Source of the DNA: Methanomicrobia archaeon
GTDB taxonomy: Archaea > Halobacteriota > Bog-38 > Methanoflorentales > Methanoflorentaceae
Assembly: GCA_015661395.1 (NCBI GenBank)
Contig: JACWML010000002.1
Location: 73,630 to 137,629 of the forward strand
Length of the DNA: 64,000 nt
Direction of reading: 5' to 3'
Shown here: piece after piece, positions 1 to 7,110 of the stretch
How positions within the stretch are numbered: position 1 is the stretch's first letter
Layout of the letters: every line of letters starts with the position of its first letter
Translations under genes and position numbers: made by a program
The notes under the pieces: model-generated
Told to the model about the DNA's origin: nothing
Databases searched by the model: none
What the model saw: only the letters and a program-made list of their open reading frames with translations

Positions 1-103
1 GGAGCGCGGCTGATTACCATGCTGCGAAGCTAGCTGTGGCCCGAACTCTGGACAGCCCGTCTTGTTCTACGCGCCGAATTCGAACCGGAGGAAAGGATTA
101 AAA

Positions 104-289
104 ATGAATTGCGAAGAGATATTAGAGGATGTTATAGCCTTCTGTAAGAAGCAGATCGAAGAACTTGAGGATAAGACAAGTGTTAATGACCCAACCGGTT
201 ATGATGGTCGTAACACTCGCCGCGGGCTTCGAGACGCGTACGAGAACGTAATAGAGCGCATAGCGATAAAAAGAGCCGTGCAAAAATGA
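104..289 (+). CDS. Small hypothetical protein (61 aa)
   Basis: I do not recognise this protein. It is 61 residues long, charged and mostly predicted helical, with Cys at positions 3 and 14 and an Arg/Gly-rich stretch in the middle. The reading frame is open from 62, but the ATG at 104 has a strong ribosome binding site (GGAGGAAAGG, 87-96) at normal spacing, so I start there. There is no membrane segment. Nothing upstream in the window shows whether it belongs to an operon. Confidence 0.6.
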   Translation: MNCEEILEDVIAFCKKQIEELEDKTSVNDPTGYDGRNTRRGLRDAYENVIERIAIKRAVQK

Positions 290-572
290 TCCACGTCGGT
301 CACGTTTATCAACATTGCCGAGGTGCACAACGGTCTGTATAGCCAATAACGATGTTCTACGGCGCGTGCTCGACCGTTCTGAACGAAAGTTGCGAAGCAC
401 AAAATATGAGCGAAACGCCGGCTTTTGACGATTTTGACGAGGCACACGGCTATAAGCGCTTTGGTTTCGGGGCCTCATTGCCTTCGACTAGATTGCCCGA
501 CCGCACGTTACAAAAATCCAATTTCGATATGGGACCACGATAGCCTTAAGGAGTCCGACGCATTTTGTTCTG

Positions 573-1004
573 GTGATTAAAATAGACGAACGCGTTTTTG
601 AAAACGTCGGCGATGTTACCTTTTGCCTTGATGAGGTGCCTCATGCCGGTCGTGGTACGGTCACTTTCGCGGTCAAACAAGATGAGCTCTCGGAGTCCTT
701 TGAAGAGCCACGCGCGAGACTTTCCGGATTAGAAGACACCCACGGGGTAATTAGCCTTGAGAGTCAACGAAACCAGGAGTTGATCCACCAGCTCAGTGCG
801 TATTTCATCGCCAAAGAACCCCTCACACTGAAGGGAGAGTTCAAGGACAGGCTCACTGGCACGGTAGCGGCGTGGATGCTCGAGGTGCAGCTGTCAAAAA
901 GGAACTCTTCCGGTTCGCGTCAGGAAGGAACCACTATCTACGAATTTGATTCGGCCCTGGCATCGAAGCACCTTACGGGCGCGCATGACGTTAAGCGATG
1001 CTAG
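573..1004 (+). CDS. Hypothetical protein (143 aa)
   Basis: Unrecognised protein starting at GTG 573, with AAGGAG at 548-553 as a rather distant ribosome binding site. The sequence has alternating hydrophobic and charged strands, a Glu/Arg-rich centre and a polar Ser/Arg stretch near residue 110. It has no signal peptide or membrane segment. The start is not certain and the gene call rests on length and composition only. The next recognisable gene on this strand is the Hsp20 protein. Confidence 0.45.
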   Translation: MIKIDERVFENVGDVTFCLDEVPHAGRGTVTFAVKQDELSESFEEPRARLSGLEDTHGVISLESQRNQELIHQLSAYFIAKEPLTLKGEFKDRLTGTVAAWMLEVQLSKRNSSGSRQEGTTIYEFDSALASKHLTGAHDVKRC

Positions 1005-1137
1005 CACGATTCAAAAGATGCACTAGCGGCGTGGTCAAAGCCATATCGGGTCACTAATCCGTGCCTTAGTTCTCCTTTTCTTGACGCCTCAGCGTACATT
1101 GCAAGAGGCTGGTTTTGAGGCTTTAACGCGCTGCAAA

Positions 1138-1175
1138 GCTATTTAAGCGTTTGAAGTGAACCTTTCACTGGTGAT
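1138..1175 (+). promoter_or_regulatory. Promoter and ribosome binding site of the Hsp20 gene
   Basis: A TATA-like element (CTATTTAAGC, about 1138-1147) lies upstream of the sequence GGTGATC at about 1170-1176, which is an exact match to the archaeal anti-Shine-Dalgarno complement. This fixes the start of the small heat-shock gene at ATG 1181. Confidence 0.5.
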
Positions 1176-1180
1176 CATCA

Positions 1181-1477
1181 ATGGCTGAAAAAGAACGGAT
1201 TCCGGTCGCACCAGATGCAGTTTTTTATCATGATGCGGAAACTTACACTATTGTAGTGGAACTCCCTGGCGTCCACAAGAAGGATATCGAATTTGAAGCG
1301 ATGGAAAATGGGTTTTGTGTCACGGCACCCCGAGATGATATCAAATATAGCGGCTGCTGGGTACTCACCCACAAGACCCATCCAACAGAAGCAACGGCGA
1401 CGTTCTCGAATGGACTTTTAAAGGTGACCATACCGTTAGCTGAGCGAGTTGCAGGTTTTATGGTACCCGTTAAATAG
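1181..1477 (+). CDS. Small heat shock protein, Hsp20/alpha-crystallin family
   Basis: A 98-residue protein that is essentially a bare alpha-crystallin domain: the stretch YTIVVELPGVHKKDIEFE near residues 22-39 is the typical start of the fold, and NGLLKVTIPLAE near residues 76-87 matches the conserved C-terminal G-x-L motif. Family members are ATP-independent holdases that bind unfolding proteins. It lacks the usual long N-terminal arm and the C-terminal I-x-I tail, so oligomer assembly may differ from classical Hsp20. The start is ATG 1181 behind GGTGATC. Confidence 0.82.
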   Translation: MAEKERIPVAPDAVFYHDAETYTIVVELPGVHKKDIEFEAMENGFCVTAPRDDIKYSGCWVLTHKTHPTEATATFSNGLLKVTIPLAERVAGFMVPVK

Positions 1478-1738
1478 ACTACCCTTTCGTTCACGCGCTT
1501 TTGTTACCCGACGGCGTCGTCCCTGTGTTAGACCTGGAGGGCTCGCAGGCAAAGGGCACGCAAAAGACCGGACGCGTGAATTCTAGATAGCAAGCGACAA
1601 CGGCGAGAGATAAAAACTTTTTTTTCACCAAATGGAACCGCGACAGCGCTGGTTTGCGATGATCCTAGGCGCTTTCCGGGCGAAGGTCCTGCTACACATT
1701 ACGAAAGTGAGTAACCCTTTACCATGCACTCGTAGCGG

Positions 1739-1945
1739 ATGAAAATTCGAGTAAAAGGTACTCCATCGGGGATTGACGTGCGAGTTTCCAACGATGTCAG
1801 AAAACGTGATGAGATGTCCCTGTTGCAAGACCTGCACGCAGCGAACATCGCGATGCACGGGGTGCGTATACTAAAAAGAGGCCAGGAGGTCCCCCTCGCT
1901 ACACTCGGGCCTTATTCAGGCGCAAGGACGGAATCAATAACGTGA
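1739..1945 (+). CDS. Possible small hypothetical protein (68 aa)
   Basis: Weak candidate. The frame opens with ATG 1739 and gives a basic, polar protein with no recognisable domain. Its end overlaps the 3' end of the convergent FAS1 gene by about 34 bases. The preceding 260 bases contain no gene; they include a run of eight T residues at about 1618-1625 that could end the Hsp20 transcript. I would not be surprised if this frame is not translated. Confidence 0.22.
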   Translation: MKIRVKGTPSGIDVRVSNDVRKRDEMSLLQDLHAANIAMHGVRILKRGQEVPLATLGPYSGARTESIT

Positions 1946-2391
1946 ATCACGCCACTAGTGCATTCAATATCCGCCTGAATGACTATGGCATCGTCCACCG
2001 TTAGCTCTTCAAATGCCGCGATTTCATCATCTTCTACCACGGCGTCATCTTCAACGAGCACCGTGTCCTCCTCGATGACCGCTGTCTCTGTTGCAATCGT
2101 CAGCGTCGCGCCCTGAACAGTCTTTATTGTCGTCTTTTTCATAAGGTCGGTTGCCATGTGTTTGCCGGGCACTACGTGATAGGCAAGCACTGCAGTAAGC
2201 CTGTCTTTGTCTTTTAACAATTCGTCTACCGTACCGGCAGGCAACTCGGCAAACGCGTCATCGTTCGGAGCAAAGAGCGTAAAGGGCCCAGGTCCGCTCA
2301 AGGTATCGACGAGGCCGGCTGCCGCCTTCACTGCTGATACCAGCATTGTGAAGGAACTATCATCGATTGCTGTCTCTACAATGTTTTTCAT
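1912..2391 (-). CDS. Fasciclin (FAS1) domain protein
   Basis: A 159-residue single FAS1 domain. The FAS1 H1 box is clear (GPFTLFAPNDDAFAELP, residues about 35-51), YHVVPGKH follows near residue 71, and the closing strand SGVIHVIDSVLAPE sits at the C-terminus. FAS1 domains are adhesion or ligand-binding folds, often secreted. Here there is no signal peptide or anchor, so a cytoplasmic place is possible. Between the YH motif and the final strand is an unusually acidic segment of about 35 residues (many Glu/Asp, few basic residues), not typical of the fold. ATG 2391 is the start. Confidence 0.85.
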   Translation of the reverse strand: MKNIVETAIDDSSFTMLVSAVKAAAGLVDTLSGPGPFTLFAPNDDAFAELPAGTVDELLKDKDRLTAVLAYHVVPGKHMATDLMKKTTIKTVQGATLTIATETAVIEEDTVLVEDDAVVEDDEIAAFEELTVDDAIVIQADIECTSGVIHVIDSVLAPE

Positions 2392-2765
2392 ATTTCCCTA
2401 CTTCCTTTTTCACAAGCGTAGCAGGTGGAATGCATCATGTGCATCCGCGTCCTGCTAAAGATCCTCTATCTCCATTTAAGCTTACGCTATTGAGAGCAAA
2501 TGGTCTTGCAATTCGAGGCCGCAAAGCGAAGCAGCAGCTGTCCATGAAGGGTCTTGAGCGATTTTTTGGGCTTCTTTGAGGCGTTTCGGATTACAAGTCT
2601 AGCGGAAGGACAGCGACAGCAGAACATTTCGGTATTCTGTTAATAGCGTTATGAATAGCGTCGTTTTTTTTACCTGAAAGTGGCCAACGAACATACTACG
2701 AGCTGAGCCGCGAGCGTGAGGCTCACAACGGAAGAAAAAGCACAATCAAACACGCGCGAATCATC

Positions 2766-2950
2766 AACAAAAAAGTGAGGGTAGACTCTATAGGGTATGC
2801 GAATAGCGAAAGTGATCCCTCCCAATGGTGCGTTTGAGAGCCAAGGCGAATTCGCCCGATGCTTCAGAGCAGAGGTTTTTCTGCCCCGAAAGCTCTACTC
2901 CAAAAGCCATTGGGAGTTACCTTTTCCTCCACACATCCTATAGAGCGTAC
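2766..2950 (-). ncRNA. Candidate structured RNA gene with its own promoter
   Basis: On the minus strand a TATA box (GGTATAAATC, 2972-2981) preceded by a BRE-like GAAAGG predicts a transcription start near 2950. From that base the sequence folds on itself. Its first 14 bases (2950-2937) pair with 2794-2781 with one mismatch and one G-U, a 10-bp perfect helix follows (2907-2916 with 2819-2828), and the centre holds a GGCG-AATT-CGCC hairpin (2845-2856) and AGAGC/GCTCT and GCAGA/TCTGC stems (2866-2896). A T6 run follows at 2769-2774, where transcription could stop. No protein gene covers it. I could not match it to RNase P, SRP or 5S RNA; it is a candidate only. Confidence 0.5.
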
Positions 2951-2969
2951 ATTAACTGTACGCGCCTCT

Positions 2970-2990
2970 TCGATTTATACCTTTCATAGA
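2970..2990 (-). promoter_or_regulatory. TATA/BRE promoter for the candidate RNA
   Basis: The minus strand reads GAAAGGTATAAATCG here, a textbook archaeal BRE-TATA combination. The distance to the base where the terminal helix of the predicted RNA begins (2950) is about 25 bases, the usual spacing. Confidence 0.55.
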
Positions 2991-3033
2991 AGCGAGCGCA
3001 ATGCACGGGTGGCAAGAAAATCCATACTAGGAA

Positions 3034-3051
3034 AAAAGCGCTTTCGCTTTT
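3034..3051. terminator. Hairpin with T-run, possibly bidirectional
   Basis: AAAAGCG-CTTT-CGCTTTT forms a perfect stem with flanking A and T tracts, so it could end transcripts from either side. It lies between the candidate RNA promoter (minus strand) and a plus-strand TATA-like element near 3056-3064. Confidence 0.45.
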
Positions 3052-3479
3052 GATTGCTATAAAGACTAGCGGCCGGGGGTTCCTCACAACTAAACTCTGC
3101 AACGCCTATCTTGCATGAAAATGCAAGCTCGGTTCATTTATCAGTGCAAAGACGCCCTCATTAGGAAGGCGTACAGCCGGAAACATGAGTGCCAACCAGC
3201 TACTGTGCCGCTCAAGTGGGATTCTCCTGCGCACAATCGTAGTTTAGAGCAGTTGCTGACGTGCGTTTTGGCTCCGGCTCCGAAAACTACCCCTGCAAGC
3301 GTGCCAAATCCCTCCAGACGCGAGCAATTGCATACTGCGGAACTATTTCAGTCGATTCGCTCTAAGAGATATTTTGCGCGGTTTTGGCTGCAATCAAAGC
3401 CTTCGAAATTGGACTATTTTGGACGGAGACTAAGCGAAGAAACGCTTAAAGCGTACCCCCACGTTATAACGTGTCGAGC
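3052..3479. other. Gene-poor stretch with hairpins
   Basis: No convincing protein gene. A plus-strand TATA-like element (GCTATAAAG, about 3056-3064) is followed by a perfect 7-bp stem with a GAAA loop (3110-3116 with 3121-3127) and a 5-bp stem ACGCC/GGCGT (3152-3156 with 3168-3172). A 131-codon frame from 3115 runs through here, but its start lies inside the first hairpin and its sequence has no recognisable domain. A short structured transcript is possible but unproven. Confidence 0.3.
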
Positions 3480-3632
3480 ATGGGTCTACTCAATTCAGCA
3501 ATTTTGTTGATAGCTTTTGTCTTCCTGCTATTCACATTCTGGCCGGGAGCACTCCTTGTAGTCGTGGTGTGGGTGTATTTGCAGTTTATCCGAAAACCCC
3601 GGACCGCGAGCACGCCGGAAGGAGAGCGATAG
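3480..3632 (+). CDS. Small membrane protein (50 aa)
   Basis: A 50-codon frame starting at ATG 3480 encodes a hydrophobic hairpin-like protein. Residues about 3-20 and 23-37 are almost wholly Leu, Val, Ile, Phe, Ala and Trp and are separated by WPG, and a short basic and polar tail (RKPRTASTPEGER) follows. This is the expected pattern of a one- or two-helix inner membrane protein with a cytoplasmic basic end. I see no clear ribosome binding site. Function unknown. It is too regular in hydrophobicity to be chance, but the evidence is composition only. Confidence 0.42.
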   Translation: MGLLNSAILLIAFVFLLFTFWPGALLVVVVWVYLQFIRKPRTASTPEGER

Positions 3633-3998
3633 CGCGCCACGACAGAAAAAGGAAACCAGGCGTTATCAGCATTTTTGTTGCTCAATGTTTTGTATCCCCT
3701 GGCTATCCCCACTGTAAAACAGCAATGTTTTTTCATATTGGTTGACGGCATAATCTCAGGCATACGCTAACGGTCGCGCGAAAAGGCAACAAATGTCAGT
3801 TTGAAAAAAATTATATATTATTGATGGAATAAAAACTAATGTTAAATATTGCTGCGGTTGCTTGTACGGGTCGAACGGACACGTTGCCGGCAAAGCAGTT
3901 TCTTAACAGTCTAATTGCTACGGCAAAGCACGCAAAAAAATCCAGAGCGTAAACCTTAAATCTAGTGTGTTCTATGTCCAGTGGCAGTGAGTGAAAAG

Positions 3999-4145
3999 AT
4001 GATCGAGATTGATACCGTAGTACAGGAAACCGCATACTGCGAGCGGTGCGGCAGTCCAATTATTATCAAGACGTGGTTTGCTAAATTGTGTCACGAGTGC
4101 TCACGTGCTGAGTTTAAGGAGCACTTCGAATCGTTCGCATCGTGA
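3999..4145 (+). CDS. Small zinc-ribbon protein (48 aa)
   Basis: A 48-residue protein with a four-cysteine zinc-ribbon pattern: CERC near residues 14-17 and CHEC near residues 31-34, 13 residues apart. Such mini zinc ribbons are common in archaea and often bind nucleic acid or protein partners; the specific role is unknown. ATG 3999 is used here, but in-frame GTG codons at 3987 and 3981 are alternatives that add four to six residues. A second, similar small zinc protein lies at 6864-7013 on the other strand. Confidence 0.55.
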   Translation: MIEIDTVVQETAYCERCGSPIIIKTWFAKLCHECSRAEFKEHFESFAS

Positions 4146-4303
4146 TCGGAAGTCGCATACAGCGGCTTCGCTTTTTTGGGTGTCCGGCTTCGCTAGCCTT
4201 GGCGATAGCCGGCGCGCTACCCTTTGTGCTCCAAACGTCTTCAGTTGCGTGAAAAACGGCAACAACCCTTTTAAATCGCCGCGTCGTGCTTCACTCGGTG
4301 AAT

Positions 4304-4681
4304 ATGAAAGACACAGAACTGATCAACGAATGCAAAGCGACCGGGCGTGCGCTCAACTACGAGGTCCAGTCGGCCGTCGACATCGGAGCGGGCGAAATCG
4401 ACGTCATCTGGACTAGAAAAGACCACGCAAATCTCCCGACGTTCAAGCTCGGATTCTTCTTCTGTCCCACCGGCGAGGTCCCCACGGACTTCCTCACGCA
4501 GAGCGTCGCAAAGGCGCTGCTGTCGGTGTGTGACAAAGCGATCTTCCTCGTGCACGATGACGGCTCATTGAAGTCGGTGAAAGGCAAGATTCACGCGCTC
4601 GATTCAATCGGTGGCGTGCTGCAGCTTAAGAAATATGCCCACGCGATTACCTCAGATGAGCTGCTCGGAGGGATCAGGTAA
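4304..4681 (+). CDS. Hypothetical protein (125 aa)
   Basis: I do not recognise the family. The protein looks like a small alpha/beta domain: an N-terminal helix, the strand GEIDVIWTRKD, a hydrophobic segment LGFFFCPTGEVPTDFL near the middle, then the strand KAIFLVHDDG. It may resemble small restriction-nuclease-like or NTPase-like folds, but I see no catalytic motif. A TATA-like element (CTTTTAAAT, 4267-4275) lies about 30 bases before ATG 4304, which suggests a leaderless or very short leader mRNA. The bactofilin-like gene starts 11 bases downstream, so the two probably form one transcript. Confidence 0.6.
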   Translation: MKDTELINECKATGRALNYEVQSAVDIGAGEIDVIWTRKDHANLPTFKLGFFFCPTGEVPTDFLTQSVAKALLSVCDKAIFLVHDDGSLKSVKGKIHALDSIGGVLQLKKYAHAITSDELLGGIR

Positions 4682-4692
4682 GAGGTGGAAAA

Positions 4693-5136
4693 ATGCGTAT
4701 AGAACGCGGCAAACAAGTAAATCTAAAGGAGCTTAACGAGGATCTGTACTTGGAAGCGAACACCCAGCTGTACCCTGTAAACAAGGATGCAACGATCAAC
4801 GTCTACGGCATTTTGACGACTGAGAACAACGTCGTAATCAACGGCTCGATTGAGTGCTCTGAAGCTAGTTTCGGCGATAACTGTCACGTCAAGGGAACGG
4901 TAATTACCGGCGGGATCAAGACAGGGAGCGGATTCAAGGCGCATCACGTTGAAGCCGGAGAACAAGCTGATATCGGCAGCGACTCACAAGTCAACAAGAT
5001 CGACGCGGTTGGCGACGTGACGATCGGCAGCAATTCGCGCGTCCGGCACGCGATCAGCGAACGTGGCCAGATTATTCTCGGAGCGGGCGCGGTCGCAGAC
5101 GTCGCAGAGGCGGCTCAAGGCACAAAAACAGCGTAG
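4693..5136 (+). CDS. Bactofilin-like / polymer-forming beta-helix protein
   Basis: A 147-residue protein made of short repeating strands with Gly and Asn turns (NVVINGSIECSEASFG, HVKGTVITGGIKTGSG, VTIGSNSRVRHAISERG), the pattern of the right-handed beta-helix of the bactofilin/DUF583 family. In bacteria these proteins polymerise into cytoskeletal scaffolds without nucleotide; archaeal members are poorly studied. No membrane segment is visible. ATG 4693 follows GAGGTGG at 4683-4689. It is probably co-transcribed with the preceding unknown gene, which makes that protein a candidate partner. Confidence 0.65.
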   Translation: MRIERGKQVNLKELNEDLYLEANTQLYPVNKDATINVYGILTTENNVVINGSIECSEASFGDNCHVKGTVITGGIKTGSGFKAHHVEAGEQADIGSDSQVNKIDAVGDVTIGSNSRVRHAISERGQIILGAGAVADVAEAAQGTKTA

Positions 5137-5141
5137 CTCAA

Positions 5142-5903
5142 TCAGAGAAAGATCTTCATCAGGTCGTGCGCGACGTCAACCCTTCCGGGGAACCTCTCCT
5201 TGACGACGTCGACCATAGCATCCTCATACCCGCTCGCGTGCGGATAGAGATGGGTAAGCACGACGCGGTCGATGTTCTGGTCATATATGAGGTCGCGCAG
5301 CTTCGCTGGCGTCGTGTGGTTCGAGACCGACGCGTACGCATCAGGGAACGAACACTCGTGTATTAGCACGTCAACTTCGCCGTGACACAGATCCCGGACG
5401 CTCTCCGTGGGTTCGGTATCCCCTGAGTACACGAGTGTCGACGTCGGTGTTTGCATCCTGTACGCAATTGACGGAACGCTGTGCTTGGTCGCGCGAACTG
5501 AAGCCACTCCGTTTCCAACGCGAATGCTGTCGCCATCCTCTAGCTCTGTTACGTCGACATCGACCGTGAGATAGTCATAAAGCTCGAGCAACTGCGCTAC
5601 GTGGTGTTGCGTGCCTATGGGACCATACACGTTCATCGTCCCCACCTGCACGTCTGAATCGAGGGCGGTCACTTGCTGCGCCTTGAGCAGTGCCAAGAAG
5701 TCAGAGTTGTGATCGAGATGGTGGTGGGTGAAAAAAACCTTTTGTATTTTGCAGTAGTCGTAGCCGCTCTGCACGATGCGGCCCAGGATGCCCGCCCCGC
5801 AATCAAAGAGGAGCAGTTCTTCCGGGGTCTTAACGAGAATGCCTGACTGGGCCTTTTCGAGCTGTGGAATGGCGACGCCCGTCCCGAGGAGAATAATGTT
5901 CAT
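5142..5903 (-). CDS. MBL-fold metallohydrolase (RNase Z-like)
   Basis: A 253-residue metallo-beta-lactamase fold protein. It starts with the typical strand MNIILLGTGVAIP, has the metal-binding signature THHHLDH near residues 59-65, then YSGDTEP near residue 158 and a C-terminal VVLTHLYP with the last histidine ligand. The layout matches RNase Z/arylsulfatase-like members, which process tRNA 3' ends or hydrolyse phosphodiesters, but it lacks the long exosite arm of true RNase Z, so the substrate is open. The start is ATG 5903. It is followed upstream on the same strand by a LOG-like gene with a 39-base gap. Confidence 0.85.
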   Translation of the reverse strand: MNIILLGTGVAIPQLEKAQSGILVKTPEELLLFDCGAGILGRIVQSGYDYCKIQKVFFTHHHLDHNSDFLALLKAQQVTALDSDVQVGTMNVYGPIGTQHHVAQLLELYDYLTVDVDVTELEDGDSIRVGNGVASVRATKHSVPSIAYRMQTPTSTLVYSGDTEPTESVRDLCHGEVDVLIHECSFPDAYASVSNHTTPAKLRDLIYDQNIDRVVLTHLYPHASGYEDAMVDVVKERFPGRVDVAHDLMKIFL

Positions 5904-5942
5904 GCAAATCCGCTATGGAGGCTTCACGTACATAGCGTTTGC

Positions 5943-6407
5943 TTAGACCTTACCGCACAGACGGAGGGCCGTCTCAACGGCCGTCTCCGGTGAGACGGCG
6001 AGAACCGTCCCCTCTATTTTCCACTTGGAGGCTAAGGTCACCACTGGTTTTGCCATCTGGAGGGCCAGGGCAATTTCTGAGAGAGTACCAAATTCGCCGG
6101 CGATCGCGATGAGGCAATCGGCAGCTCGCGCGATAATCGCATTTCGCGCGTGACCCATGTCCGTGGGAATCTTTACGTCGATGAAGGGATTAGCTTCCGT
6201 TTTCGAGGGACCTGGAAGAATTCCTACGGTGAGCCCCCCTGCGGCATGCGCGCCGCGCGCAGCGGCTTCCATGACTCCCTCCCGTCCCCCACAAATGAGG
6301 ATCGCCTCGCGAGACGCTATGAGGCTTCCTGTGCGCTCGGCAATACTCGCGATCTTGCTCGAGCAGCTCCTGCTTCCGATAATGCCAATTTGCGGACGGC
6401 TCGTCAT
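5943..6407 (-). CDS. TIGR00725/LOG-like Rossmann-fold protein
   Basis: A 154-residue Rossmann-fold protein of the lysine-decarboxylase-like (LOG/DprA-related) superfamily. It shows the N-terminal strand PQIGIIGSRS, the nucleotide-binding segment ILICGGREGVMEAAARGA, and GEFGTLSEIALAL in place of the PGGxGTxxE motif of LOG phosphoribohydrolases. Family members bind nucleotides or nucleotide-activated cytokinin-like substrates; the archaeal role is unknown. The frame is open to 6449, but ATG 6407 gives the family's usual N-terminus directly before the first strand. It is divergent from the histone gene. Confidence 0.75.
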   Translation of the reverse strand: MTSRPQIGIIGSRSCSSKIASIAERTGSLIASREAILICGGREGVMEAAARGAHAAGGLTVGILPGPSKTEANPFIDVKIPTDMGHARNAIIARAADCLIAIAGEFGTLSEIALALQMAKPVVTLASKWKIEGTVLAVSPETAVETALRLCGKV

Positions 6408-6550
6408 TCTGGACACCACCTTGAATGCACTAGCTTCCGATTGACGCACGAAGAACCTTTCCCCCTCTTGTGCATTCCAATCACAAGTCTTATTTTGACC
6501 CTCAAATCCATTTTTATTGAAGAATATTACCTTAAAATCGAAAAAATACC

Positions 6551-6596
6551 GAAAAAGTATATATATGTTGAAAATCTCAGTATAGAGCGAGGTAAT
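6551..6596 (+). promoter_or_regulatory. Histone gene promoter
   Basis: AAAAAGTATATATATG (about 6551-6566) is a strong TATA box. GAGGT at about 6588-6592 is the ribosome binding site for ATG 6601. The spacing predicts a leader of only about 15-20 bases. Confidence 0.6.
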
Positions 6597-6600
6597 TCAA

Positions 6601-6813
6601 ATGGCAGAATTACAAGCAGCAGGAGTAAGTAGGATCATCCGAAAAGCTGGAGCAGAGCGCGTGAGCGCTGAAGCGACAGAACAGTTTAGAGAATACCTAG
6701 AGATGTACGGCAAAGAACTCGCCGAAGAAGCAATCGAAATGGCAAAGCACGCAGGCCGCAAGACGGTCAAAGCCGAAGACATAAAACTCGCTTTTACCAG
6801 GCTGAACCGGTAA
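6601..6813 (+). CDS. Archaeal histone, HMf family
   Basis: A 70-residue single histone fold of the HMf type. The N-terminal helix carries [12 protein letters not shown], the long central helix spans about residues 25-52 ([20 protein letters not shown]), and the C-terminal helix follows [15 protein letters not shown]. The KAGAERVS turn and the final K-x-E-D-I motif are diagnostic. The protein dimerises and wraps DNA in hypernucleosome-like polymers. Very strong promoter and terminator signals fit the expected high expression. The window also encodes Alba (55.8 kb), so two chromatin protein types coexist. Confidence 0.96.
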   Translation: MAELQAAGVSRIIRKAGAERVSAEATEQFREYLEMYGKELAEEAIEMAKHAGRKTVKAEDIKLAFTRLNR

Positions 6814-6832
6814 TCTCAAGATCGTTTCTTTG

Positions 6833-6874
6833 ATAGCATCTCTTAGAAGCGAGATGCTATTGCTTATTTTTTTA
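6833..6874 (+). terminator. Strong terminator after the histone gene
   Basis: A perfect 10-bp stem (ATAGCATCTC, 6833-6842, with GAGATGCTAT, 6851-6860) with an 8-base loop is followed by a T-rich tract (6864-6873). The tract also forms the last codons of the minus-strand zinc-ribbon gene. Confidence 0.8.
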
Positions 6875-7013
6875 TATTTTCTCTGATCTTAACGTCCAGT
6901 ACGAGCCATTTTCCTGCGGTATGGCAGCTCTCGCAGGTTAGCTTGTCGAGCTCGATAAAATCAGTCCAGATTTCTGCGCCACAGACGCGACATCGGTAAA
7001 GATACGCTCTCAT
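6864..7013 (-). CDS. Small zinc-ribbon protein (49 aa)
   Basis: A 49-residue protein on the minus strand with two CxxC knuckles: CRVC near residues 8-11 and CESC near residues 27-30. The pattern MRAYLYRCRVCGAEIW followed by LTCESC is that of a rubredoxin-like zinc ribbon. The protein is basic at both ends and ends in IKK. ATG 7013 is the first in-frame start. Function unknown; similar mini-proteins are common next to DNA or RNA metabolism genes in archaea. It converges on the histone gene and shares its T-tract. Confidence 0.68.
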   Translation of the reverse strand: MRAYLYRCRVCGAEIWTDFIELDKLTCESCHTAGKWLVLDVKIRENIKK

Positions 7014-7110
7014 GTGAGTACCTCGCGTGCGATCTAAGGTTGCTCTTTGCGCTCAGGACGTATTAAACCTTCTCACGTCGAAGTACAGCCTAGATCAGTT
7101 TGCGTGTGGG

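Noticed and set aside
60-110. Possible tRNA T-arm (ATTCGAACCGG)
   Set aside because: The stem does not pair and no anticodon arm exists; the GGAGGAAAGG is a ribosome binding site.
352-543. 63-codon plus-strand frame
   Set aside because: No ribosome binding site, no recognisable pattern, and an overlapping minus-strand frame of equal quality.
3060-3260. Possible SRP RNA (GGCCGGGGGTTC and GCCGGAAAC segments)
   Set aside because: The pairing partners of the SRP helices 3, 4 and 8 are missing, so the similarity is probably chance.
3115-3510. 131-codon plus-strand frame in the gene-poor region
   Set aside because: Its start is inside a perfect hairpin, it has no domain or hydrophobic pattern, and the small membrane frame at 3480-3632 competes with its end.
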